A program made the translations under genes and the position numbers. From M55B177 sp034722275 (GTDB lineage Bacteria > Chloroflexota > Dehalococcoidia > GIF9 > AB-539-J10), in contig JAYENW010000018.1 of the NCBI GenBank assembly GCA_034722275.1, positions 1-30,463 on the forward strand: a DNA stretch of 30,463 nt, given 5' to 3'. Under the pieces are notes generated by a model. That model did no database searches. It saw nothing but the letters and a program-made list of their open reading frames with translations, and was not told the origin of the DNA. Positions 7,203 through 15,460 of this stretch are shown here, in pieces. The first letter of the stretch is position 1. Each line of letters starts with the position of its first letter.

Positions 7203-9446
7203 ATGACAGGTAAAACTGAAGTCAAGAGAGCAATTTGTTTTGGTTGTTGGTTACAGGGAGGAGTATTAGCCACAGTTGAAGATGGGAAAGTGGTTAAGAT
7301 TGAGGGTGAGCCAGACCATCCGGTAAATCGAGGCTGGATCTGCGAGAGGTCTAAGGCATTTATTGAGCATCTTTATCATCCAGACCGTTTAAACTACCCT
7401 TTAAAGAGAGTTGGTGCACGAGGAGAGAATAAGTGGCGAAAGATTTCATGGGAACAGGGTCTGGATGAAATAGCTGAAAAGCTGAGGAGGATAAAAGAGA
7501 ACTATGGTGCAGAGGCCATTGCCACTACTGCTGGCACAGGACGCTCCAGCCATAGGATTTTTGCATCGAGATTTATGAACCTCTTAGGGAGTCCCAATAG
7601 TGCTAATGCGGGGCAGTGGTGTTCTGTTGTATCTCGCCTTATTCATTGCGCTATTTATGGGGTTGGGGCAGGCAGGTCTGTCAAACCATCATGCAAGTGT
7701 GCCGTAATATGGGGACAGAATCCTGAAGAGTCTGTACCTTGTGTCTACACAGAGACTCTCCAGGCTAAACGTAAAGGGACGAAGTTTATCGTTATTGACC
7801 CCAAGTACTCTGAGACTGTAGCTCAGCTTGCTGACCTATGGCTGCAAATTAGGCCTGGCACTGATGCTGCTCTAGCATTGGGGTGGCTAAATGTAATCAT
7901 AGAAGAAGAACTCTATGATAAAGAATTCGTTGATAAGTGGTGCTCTGGGTTTGATGAATTAAAAGATAGAGTAAAGAAGTATCCTCCGGATAAGGTGGCT
8001 GAAATAACTTGGATACCAAAGGATAAAATAATAGAGTCAGCAAGGATGTATGCTACGAGCAAGCCAGCATCTATTCAATGGGGTGTGAAAACCGATATGC
8101 AAGGGAGGAATGTGACCTCTATCACCCATGCCAAGTGCATCTTGCGTGCCATAACTGGTAATCTTGATGTAATCGGAGGGGATATGCTGGCAGGGCCCTG
8201 TGAGAAAGCTAATTATGGACCGGTATTTGAATATTTGGATATGATGCCTCCTGAGCAGAGAAAGAAGCAGTTAGGTGCGGATCGGCATAAACTTTGGGGC
8301 TGGCTTGGCTGGGAACTGATTGATGAAGTCACCAGGCCTTATTGGTATGGAAAAGGGGTTGCCTCCTCTTTTGTGCCTGCCTGCCATGAGCCGGATATAT
8401 GGCAGGCCATAATTACGGCTAAGCCATATCCTGTTAAAGCTTTGATTTGTGGAAGCAATAACCTTCTCGTGGCTTATCCTAACACCAAGCAAGTTTACAA
8501 AGCGCTGAAGAGCTCGAATCTCGACCTTTTTGTGGTTTTGGAACAGTGGATGACTCCGACTGCTATGCTCGCTGACTATGTATTCCCAGCAACTAACTGG
8601 TTGGAGATGCCTGTGATGTATACCCAGACTTATCAAGGGCATGGTAATAAGGTTTCCGTAGGCGAAAAAGTGGTTGAGCCATTATATGAGCGTAAGCCTG
8701 ACTATTACTTCTATCAGGGATTAGGTTTAAGATTGGGGCAGGAAAAGTATTGGCACAAAACGCTGGAAGAAGAGTGGAATTGGTGTATCGAGCCTTTGCT
8801 TAATGAAATGGGCTATAGCTCATCTGCTGAATTTGCCCGAAGGGAGCGATGGTGGATCCCTCCTGCTGTGGAAAAGAGATATGAGACAATTAACGCCAAA
8901 ACTGGAAGACCCAAAGGATTTGCCACGCATACAGGAAAAGTTGAGCTCTATTCAACTATTCTTGAGAAACTTGGCTATGATCCGTTGCCTTATTATGAAG
9001 AGCCACCAGAAACACTCCGAAGCGAACCTGAACTGCTTAAGGATTATCCGCTCATTCTCATGACTGGAGCTAGATTCAGACCTATGCATCACTCAGAGCA
9101 CAGACAAATACCATCACTTCGTCGTTTGTATCCTGAGCCGACGGTTGAGATTCACCCGGATAGGGCTCGCCGGTTGGGGATTGGTGAAGGAGATTGGGTT
9201 ATCATTGAAACACTGAGGGGGAAGATAAAACAAAGAGCTAAGCTCACTTCTAAGATACATCCGAGAATGGTTGAGATTCAGCATGGTTGGTGGTTTCCAG
9301 AAGAGATTGCTGACGATCCTGTGTTATATAGGGTATTCGAATCGAACGCCAATGTCTTGACTCCTGATGAAGATAAATATTGTGACCCTCCCACCGGAGC
9401 ACCGGCATTTTTACCTCTGTTGTGTAAGGTTTACCGGGCTACCTAA
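7203..9446 (+). CDS. DMSO reductase-family molybdopterin (Mo/W) oxidoreductase, acetylene hydratase-like layout
   Basis: This 747-residue protein has the full domain order of the DMSO-reductase superfamily: an N-terminal Fe-S domain, molybdopterin domains, and a C-terminal dinucleotide-binding domain from about residue 618. The Fe-S region reads C12-F-G-C15-W-L-Q-G19 and then C47 in GWICERS. The third cysteine of the usual CxxCxxxC is glycine, so only three of four ligands remain. C140 in NAGQWCS sits where the metal-binding Cys/Sec lies in formate dehydrogenase and acetylene hydratase. From memory, not from an alignment, the overall layout resembles acetylene hydratase (segments near IDPKYSETVAQLADLW, GKVELYSTILEKLGYDPLPYY), but W16 occupies the place of the catalytic aspartate of that enzyme. 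There is no Tat signal, so it is probably cytoplasmic. No Fe-S or membrane partner subunit is encoded beside it. A GAGAGG ribosome site precedes the ATG. Confidence 0.88.
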   Translation: MTGKTEVKRAICFGCWLQGGVLATVEDGKVVKIEGEPDHPVNRGWICERSKAFIEHLYHPDRLNYPLKRVGARGENKWRKISWEQGLDEIAEKLRRIKENYGAEAIATTAGTGRSSHRIFASRFMNLLGSPNSANAGQWCSVVSRLIHCAIYGVGAGRSVKPSCKCAVIWGQNPEESVPCVYTETLQAKRKGTKFIVIDPKYSETVAQLADLWLQIRPGTDAALALGWLNVIIEEELYDKEFVDKWCSGFDELKDRVKKYPPDKVAEITWIPKDKIIESARMYATSKPASIQWGVKTDMQGRNVTSITHAKCILRAITGNLDVIGGDMLAGPCEKANYGPVFEYLDMMPPEQRKKQLGADRHKLWGWLGWELIDEVTRPYWYGKGVASSFVPACHEPDIWQAIITAKPYPVKALICGSNNLLVAYPNTKQVYKALKSSNLDLFVVLEQWMTPTAMLADYVFPATNWLEMPVMYTQTYQGHGNKVSVGEKVVEPLYERKPDYYFYQGLGLRLGQEKYWHKTLEEEWNWCIEPLLNEMGYSSSAEFARRERWWIPPAVEKRYETINAKTGRPKGFATHTGKVELYSTILEKLGYDPLPYYEEPPETLRSEPELLKDYPLILMTGARFRPMHHSEHRQIPSLRRLYPEPTVEIHPDRARRLGIGEGDWVIIETLRGKIKQRAKLTSKIHPRMVEIQHGWWFPEEIADDPVLYRVFESNANVLTPDEDKYCDPPTGAPAFLPLLCKVYRAT

Positions 9447-10395
9447 GTGATGAGGAGTAGCCCAGAGTAGATGAATCTCTGCTGGTGGCAGCAAGGTATT
9501 GTAAGGCTTGTCTCAAGTCTTCTGGTAAAGGGCTGGTAAATTCTCGGTATTGATTGTTTGAAGGAAGACAGAAGCCCAGGCAGTAAGCATGGACGAATTG
9601 TCTGTTGAGAAAGGGCGCTTTTACGCCATAAACTGTGTCCCCAACCACAGGATAGCCGATAGCTGCCAGATGTACTCTGATTTGATGAGTGCGTCCTGTC
9701 AAGGAAACTACTTCAGTTAAGGTATAACTACCCAAGTATTCTCTGACTGTGTATTTGGTGCTGGCTTCTTTTCCTCCTTCAGTTATGGTCATTCGTTTGC
9801 GATGATGTGGGTCACGACCTATGGGAGCCTCAATTATTCCTTGTCTTGGGGATAACTTACCTTTCGCCAGAATCAGATATCCCTTTTTTACGGTGCGGGT
9901 TTTGAATTGGATACTTAGTTCTTCCCGGGAAAAGTCGTTTTTAGCAATTATGATGAGCCCTGATGTATCTTTGTCTAACCTGTGGACTATACCGGCGCGT
10001 GTTAGCTCACCGCTTGTAGTAATAGTAGGGCAATAAGCTAAAATGGCATTGACTAAAGTATGATTGGGGTGTCCCGGGGCTGGGTGAGTAATCAGCCCAG
10101 ATGGTTTATCAAGTACCAGTATATCTTCATCTTCATAAATTACGCTTATAGGGATTGATTCAGGCGAAGGGTGAGTGAGTGGGGGAGGAAGCATCACAGT
10201 TATTCGGTCAGTTTTGTTCAACTTTTGACTTGCTTTTGCAGCTTGCCCATTTACCAGAATATAGCTTTGATGGCTCAACTTTTTTATGTAAGAACGCGAG
10301 AATTGTGGCAAGACTTGGGCTAAGTATTTATCCAGGCGGCTCCCTGCTATAGGCGTATTGAACTGGAGTGTTTCAATCTTCGCTTTCGTGTCCAT
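9439..10395 (-). CDS. rluD: Ribosomal large subunit pseudouridine synthase, RluA/RluD family
   Basis: This 318-residue enzyme converts uridines to pseudouridine in RNA, most likely 23S rRNA. An S4 RNA-binding domain occupies about residues 17-80 (SRLDKYLAQVLPQFSRSYIKK). The catalytic domain has the family signature HRLDKDTSG at 138-146 with catalytic D141, and GRTHQIRVHL near 233-242. The length is normal for RluD. The ATG lies inside the 3' end of lspA (23-bp overlap), indicating translational coupling in a run of DksA-like gene, lspA and rluD. The stop codon overlaps by 8 bp the convergent molybdopterin oxidoreductase gene, leaving no room for a terminator between them. The exact target uridines (RluD versus RluA/RluC type) are not certain. 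Confidence 0.92.
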   Translation of the reverse strand: MDTKAKIETLQFNTPIAGSRLDKYLAQVLPQFSRSYIKKLSHQSYILVNGQAAKASQKLNKTDRITVMLPPPLTHPSPESIPISVIYEDEDILVLDKPSGLITHPAPGHPNHTLVNAILAYCPTITTSGELTRAGIVHRLDKDTSGLIIIAKNDFSREELSIQFKTRTVKKGYLILAKGKLSPRQGIIEAPIGRDPHHRKRMTITEGGKEASTKYTVREYLGSYTLTEVVSLTGRTHQIRVHLAAIGYPVVGDTVYGVKAPFLNRQFVHAYCLGFCLPSNNQYREFTSPLPEDLRQALQYLAATSRDSSTLGYSSSLR

Positions 10396-10882
10396 GTTTA
10401 TATATCTTTTTGAATAACCCAGATTGGTATAGTGATAAAATAAACAGGAAAATACCTATCACTATGGCAGAATCAGCTAAATTAAAGGCTGGCCAGTAGA
10501 AAATGTTTTGTATATGAATTTCAATGAAGTCAGTTACGCAGCCACAACGGAGACGGTCTATCAAATTTCCTATAGCACCACCCAAAACCAAACCAACAGA
10601 TACAATACTCAGAGTTCTGCTTGGGGATAAGCGGCGTAGAAACATCAGAATGACAACTAAGCTGGCTATGGTAATCGTGATGAGAAGAAATGTTTGATTA
10701 GCAAATAATCCGAAGGAAGCTCCGTAATTTTCAAGATGAACTAGGTTAAGGAATCCTGGGAGCAGCTCCATTTGGGGTGAATTAGCTCTAACCCAGAACT
10801 TACTCAACTGGTCGAAGAGAACTACCAGAGAGGTTACAAGCAAAGATAGGGCAATCTTCTCTTTATCCTGTCCTTTTTGCAT
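10373..10882 (-). CDS. lspA: Lipoprotein signal peptidase (signal peptidase II)
   Basis: This 169-residue membrane protease removes signal peptides from lipidated prolipoproteins. Four hydrophobic segments are visible, roughly residues 10-28, 63-82, 90-108 and 132-153. The conserved motifs are FDQLSK near 23-28, ENYGASFGLF near 51-60, GNLIDR at 105-110, VTDF at 116-119 and FNLADS at 133-138. The catalytic aspartates by analogy with other LspA proteins are D118 and D137. The start overlaps the 3' end of the upstream DksA-like gene by 20 bp, and the 3' end overlaps rluD by 23 bp. lspA next to an RluD-type gene is a common bacterial pairing. Confidence 0.95.
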   Translation of the reverse strand: MQKGQDKEKIALSLLVTSLVVLFDQLSKFWVRANSPQMELLPGFLNLVHLENYGASFGLFANQTFLLITITIASLVVILMFLRRLSPSRTLSIVSVGLVLGGAIGNLIDRLRCGCVTDFIEIHIQNIFYWPAFNLADSAIVIGIFLFILSLYQSGLFKKIYKHGHESED

Positions 10883-11231
10883 CCTTTGCCTGATGTGCTT
10901 TGCACTTCAGGCATAAACTTGCCTGAGGCAAAGCTTCAAGGCGAGCTCGCTCTATGGGTTGGCCGCAAGAGTCACATAATCCATAAGTGCCTGCTTCATA
11001 TTTCTGTAAGGCATGCTCTATCTCAGCAAGAGAAGTTCTTAATCTTTGTTCCAGAGCCATTCTTTTCTCCAGCTCCGATGCTCCATCTGCCTCTTCCTCT
11101 CTTTTGCCAAAGGGGCTGCCTTCTCTTCTTTCTGCCATTGGCTGGGAGCGAGCTGTTAATTCCTCCAGCTTTTGCGATATTTGTGTTTTCTCTTTCTTTA
11201 GCTTTTTATAGAGCTCTGTTAACTCGGCCAC
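10863..11231 (-). CDS. TraR/DksA family zinc-finger protein
   Basis: This 122-residue protein has an N-terminal coiled-coil region (about residues 1-80, rich in Lys, Glu, Gln and Leu) and a C-terminal C4 zinc finger, with C86, C89, C107 and C110 in CDSCGQPIERARLEALPQAS. This is the DksA/TraR arrangement, in which the coiled coil enters the RNA polymerase secondary channel and tunes transcription initiation. The start is a GTG at 11231 with GGAGG six bases upstream. The gene heads a run with lspA and rluD and overlaps lspA by 20 bp. The acidic tip residues typical of true DksA are not obvious, so a DksA-like role is inferred from fold only. A weak promoter-like pair (TTGCTC, 17 bp, TAGGAT) is present upstream. 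Confidence 0.85.
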   Translation of the reverse strand: MAELTELYKKLKKEKTQISQKLEELTARSQPMAERREGSPFGKREEEADGASELEKRMALEQRLRTSLAEIEHALQKYEAGTYGLCDSCGQPIERARLEALPQASLCLKCKAHQAKDAKRTG

Positions 11232-11323
11232 ATCACGCCTCCTCCGAATTTATTACTACTATCCTACGCTACATCAGACTTCTGAGCAAGTGGAAATTTT
11301 GGAAATCAGTGCTGCTGCTCTAG

Positions 11324-12916
11324 TTAGCTGAAGACCTTCCTTATGTTGGGGTGTAGGGCTTCATTAAATTTATTTACTACTTCACGCCTGATTCTCGTGA
11401 GCTCCTTTTGTTTTGCCTCAAACTCAGCCGTGGAGTAAAGCTTCTCAGGGTGCAAATAGATATCATCTACATGCCTTATGGATTTTGGAATTTCAAATCC
11501 TGCAGGTGAATCTATCCAGTCTTCGAGGCCTTCTCTCAATAAGGAATCCAGTATGGCTGTAGTATGTTCCACACTTATATCTTTATAGTGTTCCCCTTCA
11601 CCAATTCCTCCGGTATTTATTAAATAGTAGTTTATGTGAGGAAGGCCTTTTGCTATTTCGTAGAATATATTGGCATGTTGTGCTCTGTTGCCAGCTACAA
11701 AGGGGTCATAAAAAAACACGCTCTGAATTTCTCCTGCCTGAGTAGGGTCACCTGCTGAAGATTCCATCGATTGACCTAAAATCATAAGTGCTGTCGCTTG
11801 CTCTAAACTCAATTTTGATATTGCTGGTATCAATCGACCTCTGGTAATGAGAATGATGTTGTCAATCCTATCCACATCAATATTGAAACTAGCATGAAGG
11901 ACATTTTCCCTCCGGATGACAGCTCTTCCGTTTGATGTTCTTTCAAAATTATAGAAATCGAAATCTCCAGCTCCATTGACATAGATGTTCTCGCCTACTG
12001 TTTCTGGCTTTAATAAGCCATAATATATTTCCAGTTGGTTTCCTGGATTTACGCCCTCTGTTTTTACAAATATTCCTCCCGCTTCAAAACCGTAAAAGTA
12101 ACCATCCGGCATGAGGGTTCCACCATCATCCTGAACGAGCCACGATTTTTCCTTCCCCTTCCTGGCCAGGATTTTGCTGGTTAGGGTTGTTTTTCCATTA
12201 GCGCTGAGAGCAAGGAGTAGAGACCTTGTGGTTTTATAATCGCCATGGGTTGTTTGAAGATAATCTTCACGGCAACCAGCATGCAGGAAAATTCCACCTC
12301 TTTTAGTTTTGCTGACCCAATCCTCCGCAGCGAAAACTCCTTTCTTATATTCACCGATGTAATTGCCATTCCTGATTATCTTGATAACTCTCCCGTCATC
12401 TAGCATGGCAAGCCTGATGGTGATATCCTTTTCAGGAAGTGCTTTAAATTTATTACTTTCGAAAGTTTCATCAGCAAACATTATGATTTCATATGTGGGC
12501 TGCTGTATTTCTTTCTTTCCTGGCAGAAATAGATTTGTTCCACCATAAGCCACATGGGCAAATCGCTCAGGAACAATCAACCTCACCGTCGTTTCGCTAT
12601 TCTTATTACCCACAATTCTGTCAACAGAAATCAATTTTTCTTTAGCTAACACCATCTCAGTTCGAGCCAGTAGTTTTAATTCTTCCTCTCCAAAATAGTC
12701 GTCAACACTATTTTTGGTGAATAGTGCTGCCCTTGAAGAAGGTTCACTTTCAGCGACGTAATTGCCATATTTAGTTTTCCTTACCCAGGGCTGTTGCTCT
12801 ACAAGCAATCTTAATTCTTCGCTGCTGGGATTATCTATTAATCTGTTTTCTTCTATTGCGTTGTTTCTGATTCTAGTGGCAGTTCGCCAAAATTCTTCTA
12901 AATCAAATGCTGACAT
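11324..12916 (-). CDS. pckA: Phosphoenolpyruvate carboxykinase (ATP), divergent form
   Basis: This 530-residue protein is related to ATP-dependent PEP carboxykinase, which interconverts oxaloacetate plus ATP with PEP, CO2 and ADP. The P-loop near residues 238-246 reads LSANGKTTLT where the classical enzyme has LSGTGKTTLS. The metal-binding kinase-2 motif reads VQDDGG rather than GDDEHG, keeping both aspartates. Further C-terminal, ITRGRLIPAISKLSLEQA and NYYLINTGGIGEG correspond to the family segments before and around the adenine site. Length is normal (about 530). An in-frame TGA lies 12 bases before the ATG at 12916, and an AAGGAG lies about 14 bases upstream, unusually far. The gene follows dnaK by 94 bp on the same strand and may be read from the heat-shock operon or from its own promoter. 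Enzyme identity is likely, but these substitutions make the subfamily divergent. Confidence 0.75.
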   Translation of the reverse strand: MSAFDLEEFWRTATRIRNNAIEENRLIDNPSSEELRLLVEQQPWVRKTKYGNYVAESEPSSRAALFTKNSVDDYFGEEELKLLARTEMVLAKEKLISVDRIVGNKNSETTVRLIVPERFAHVAYGGTNLFLPGKKEIQQPTYEIIMFADETFESNKFKALPEKDITIRLAMLDDGRVIKIIRNGNYIGEYKKGVFAAEDWVSKTKRGGIFLHAGCREDYLQTTHGDYKTTRSLLLALSANGKTTLTSKILARKGKEKSWLVQDDGGTLMPDGYFYGFEAGGIFVKTEGVNPGNQLEIYYGLLKPETVGENIYVNGAGDFDFYNFERTSNGRAVIRRENVLHASFNIDVDRIDNIILITRGRLIPAISKLSLEQATALMILGQSMESSAGDPTQAGEIQSVFFYDPFVAGNRAQHANIFYEIAKGLPHINYYLINTGGIGEGEHYKDISVEHTTAILDSLLREGLEDWIDSPAGFEIPKSIRHVDDIYLHPEKLYSTAEFEAKQKELTRIRREVVNKFNEALHPNIRKVFS

Positions 12917-12955
12917 CTTGTTAAATCATGCTCCTTTGTTGATTAGCAATTACCT

Positions 12956-12972
12956 CTCCCCTCGAGGGGGAG
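12956..12972. other. Inverted repeat (hairpin) between dnaK and pckA
   Basis: CTCCCCTCGAGGGGGAG contains a perfect 12-bp palindrome, CCCCTCGAGGGG, extended by further pairs around a 1-base bulge. It lies downstream of dnaK on the transcribed strand and is not followed by a T-run, so it does not look like an intrinsic terminator. It could be an RNA processing or stability hairpin, or a copy of a short dispersed palindromic element. No second copy was seen in the window. Confidence 0.55.
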
Positions 12973-13010
12973 CAAATTAAATGGAGGATCCCAGACCTTG
13001 TATTTGCTAT

Positions 13011-14909
13011 TTATACTTCACGGAATTCGCCTTCTACTGTCCCTCCCTCGTCAGGACCTTTACTGCCACCTTCTGTACCGGGTGGGGGTTGTTGATATAC
13101 TGAGGCTCCAACCTTTTGCATAGCCTGTGATAACTCCTGCGTGGCATTATGGATGGAGCTCATATCCTGTCCCTGGAGAGCAGAACGCGTATTGGCTATC
13201 TTAGATTCTATTTCCTGTTTTACATCTGCTGGTATCTTTTCCCCGTAATCTCGGAGAGTCTTTTCGGCAGTGTAGGCCAGATTATCAGCAGAGTTGCGTA
13301 ATTCCGCTTCCTCCTTGCGCTTGGCATCCTCAGTAGCATGAGCTTCTGCCGCTTGTCTCATTTGTTCCATCTCTTCCTTGCTTAGTCCACTGGAAGAAGT
13401 GATGGTGATTTTTTGTTCCTTGCCTGTGCCTTTATCAAGAGCACTGACTTTGAGGATGCCATTGGCATCTATGTCAAAGGTCACCTCAATTTGGGGCATG
13501 CCCCGTGGTGCGGGCAAGATACCATCAAGCATGAAGCGACCGAGGGTCCGGTTGTCCGCTGCCATAGGACGTTCTCCCTGAAGGACATGTATTTCAACAC
13601 TCGGTTGGCTATCAGCAGCTGTACTGAAGATTTGGCTCTTTGAAGTTGGAATGGTGGTATTGCGTGGAATAAGTGGTGTAGCTACTGCACCCAAAGTTTC
13701 TATGCCTAAAGTAAGCGGGGTGACATCGAGAAGAAGAACTTCTCCCACTTCGCCTTTAAGCACTCCAGCCTGAATGGCTGCTCCTCTGGCTACGACTTCG
13801 TCAGGATTAATCCCCTTGGAAGGCTCTTTGCCAAAGAATTGTCTTACCTTTTCTTGAACCAGGGGCATCCTGGTCTGCCCACCTACCAGGAGAATTTCGT
13901 TGATCTGAGCTGGGGTTAATTTTGCATCTTGAAGTGCTTGGTGACAAGGTTCCAGAGTTTGCTCTACTAAATCCATGACTAATTGGTCTAGTTTGGATCG
14001 TGTCAACGTGATATTAAGATGCTTTGGTCCCGAGGCATCGGCGGTAATAAAAGGGAGATTTACCTCAGTTTGTTGCACTGTGGAGAGCTCACTTTTTGCT
14101 CTTTCTGCCGCCTCCTTGAATCGCTGCACTGCCATGCGGTCATTTCTTAAGTCAATTCCTTGGTCCTTTTTAAATTCATCACAGAGCCATTCGACAATAC
14201 GTTGGTCGAAGTCCTCACCACCTAAATGGGTATTGCCGCTTGTGGATTTGACTTGAAAAGTGCCCTCGCCTACTTCAAGAATGGAGATATCAAATGTGCC
14301 CCCACCGAGGTCATACACTGCGATAGTTCCCTCTTTCTTCTTGTCTGAACCATATGCTAGGGCAGCAGCAGTGGGCTCATTGATGATGCGGATGACGTTC
14401 AGCCCAGCAATTGTGCCTGCGTCTTTGGTAGCCTGACGTTGGCTGTCATTAAAATAGGCAGGTACCGTAATCACCGCGTCTGTCACTTTGTCACCAAGAT
14501 AAGCTTCAGCATCAACTTTAATCTTCTGCAAAATCATTGCTGACATCTCCTGGGGAGTATATTTCTTTCCACCCATAACCATTTCAACTTTCTCATCAGA
14601 GCCGTGAATTACCTTATAAGGTACACGATGAACGTCCTCTTCTATAGGCAGCTCTCGCCCGATCGGCTCATTCCATTTCCGCCCCATGAAGCGCTTAATG
14701 GCGTAGATGGTGTTTTCGGGGTTAACGATAGCCTGACGTTTGGCTACTTGGCCTACCAGCCTCTCGCCATTTTTACTTATTGCTACTACTGAAGGGAATA
14801 AATTTGAACCTTCTGAACTAGGAATAAGTTTTGGTTGCCCCCCCTCCATAACGGCAACTTCACTTAAAGTTGTTCCTAAATCAATACCTACTGCTTTTCC
14901 CATATTCAT
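13011..14909 (-). CDS. dnaK: Molecular chaperone DnaK (Hsp70)
   Basis: This 632-residue ATP-driven chaperone has the complete Hsp70 layout: nucleotide-binding domain (about 1-385) with GIDLGTT, VYDLGGGTFDISILEV and LVGGQTRMP; linker GEVLLLDVTPLTLGIETLG; substrate-binding domain; and a helical lid with a Gly/Glu-rich tail ending EGEFREV. The first phosphate loop reads GIDLGTTLSEVAV, with Leu where many bacterial DnaKs have Asn. The first ATG at 14909 overlaps the grpE stop as ATGA. A second ATG six bases further (14903) is better spaced from the GGAAGG upstream and could be the true start. It is the third gene of hrcA-grpE-dnaK under the CIRCE-controlled promoter. No dnaJ follows, and pckA comes next. 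Confidence 0.98.
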   Translation of the reverse strand: MNMGKAVGIDLGTTLSEVAVMEGGQPKLIPSSEGSNLFPSVVAISKNGERLVGQVAKRQAIVNPENTIYAIKRFMGRKWNEPIGRELPIEEDVHRVPYKVIHGSDEKVEMVMGGKKYTPQEMSAMILQKIKVDAEAYLGDKVTDAVITVPAYFNDSQRQATKDAGTIAGLNVIRIINEPTAAALAYGSDKKKEGTIAVYDLGGGTFDISILEVGEGTFQVKSTSGNTHLGGEDFDQRIVEWLCDEFKKDQGIDLRNDRMAVQRFKEAAERAKSELSTVQQTEVNLPFITADASGPKHLNITLTRSKLDQLVMDLVEQTLEPCHQALQDAKLTPAQINEILLVGGQTRMPLVQEKVRQFFGKEPSKGINPDEVVARGAAIQAGVLKGEVGEVLLLDVTPLTLGIETLGAVATPLIPRNTTIPTSKSQIFSTAADSQPSVEIHVLQGERPMAADNRTLGRFMLDGILPAPRGMPQIEVTFDIDANGILKVSALDKGTGKEQKITITSSSGLSKEEMEQMRQAAEAHATEDAKRKEEAELRNSADNLAYTAEKTLRDYGEKIPADVKQEIESKIANTRSALQGQDMSSIHNATQELSQAMQKVGASVYQQPPPGTEGGSKGPDEGGTVEGEFREV

Positions 14910-15448
14910 CCTTCCTTTTCTTGCTCAATTTTTTCTTCTTTACCTTTGCCTACGACAACGACGCTGGGGCGAAGGAGGTTATCTTTGAATTTATAACCTT
15001 TACGGATTTCCTCAATAACTATACCTTCTTCTCCCTCTCGTTGTGCTGCTGCTTCATGCAAAGCGGGATCAAAAGATTCTCTTCTAGCTTTGATCTCAGA
15101 TAGCCCTTGAGTCTCCAGAACTACTTTCATCTTATTATAAATGAGTCTCATGCCCTCAGTCCAACTCGATTTGGCGAATTTTGCTGGCATAGAAGTGAAA
15201 GCTCTCTCGAAGTCATCCAGGATAGGTAGCAGGTTCGAGACGAGCGCTTTATTAGCAAATTCAATTATTCCTTTTTTCTCTTGTTCAGCACGTTTCATGT
15301 AGTTACTGAAGTCAGCTTGAGTTCTTTGCCAATCAGCCAGGTATTTCTCTGCTTTTCCCCTTTCTTCTGTTAACGCCTGCTCAAGCATTTCTCTGTCAGC
15401 AGCTTGTTCAAGTTCCATCTCAATCCTTTCATCATTATTATTCGCCAA
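14906..15448 (-). CDS. grpE: Nucleotide exchange factor GrpE
   Basis: This 180-residue protein is the DnaK nucleotide-exchange factor. It has an N-terminal acidic coiled coil (about residues 10-55) and the GrpE core with ADFSNYMKRAEQEKK near 45-59, NLLPILDDFERAF near 72-84, then the C-terminal beta domain with FDPALHEA and RPSVVVVGKG. The start is a TTG at 15448: a strong GAGGAGG (15456-15462) lies seven bases upstream and overlaps the hrcA stop codon. The next in-frame ATG is ten codons inside. The 3' end overlaps the dnaK start by 4 bp. Its position between hrcA and dnaK confirms the assignment. Confidence 0.96.
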   Translation of the reverse strand: MANNNDERIEMELEQAADREMLEQALTEERGKAEKYLADWQRTQADFSNYMKRAEQEKKGIIEFANKALVSNLLPILDDFERAFTSMPAKFAKSSWTEGMRLIYNKMKVVLETQGLSEIKARRESFDPALHEAAAQREGEEGIVIEEIRKGYKFKDNLLRPSVVVVGKGKEEKIEQEKEG

Positions 15449-15460
15449 CTCGAGTCCTCC

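Noticed and set aside
11232..11323. Intrinsic terminator after pckA
   Set aside because: GATTTCCAAAATTTCC is only a weak repeat, without a GC-rich stem or a T-run.
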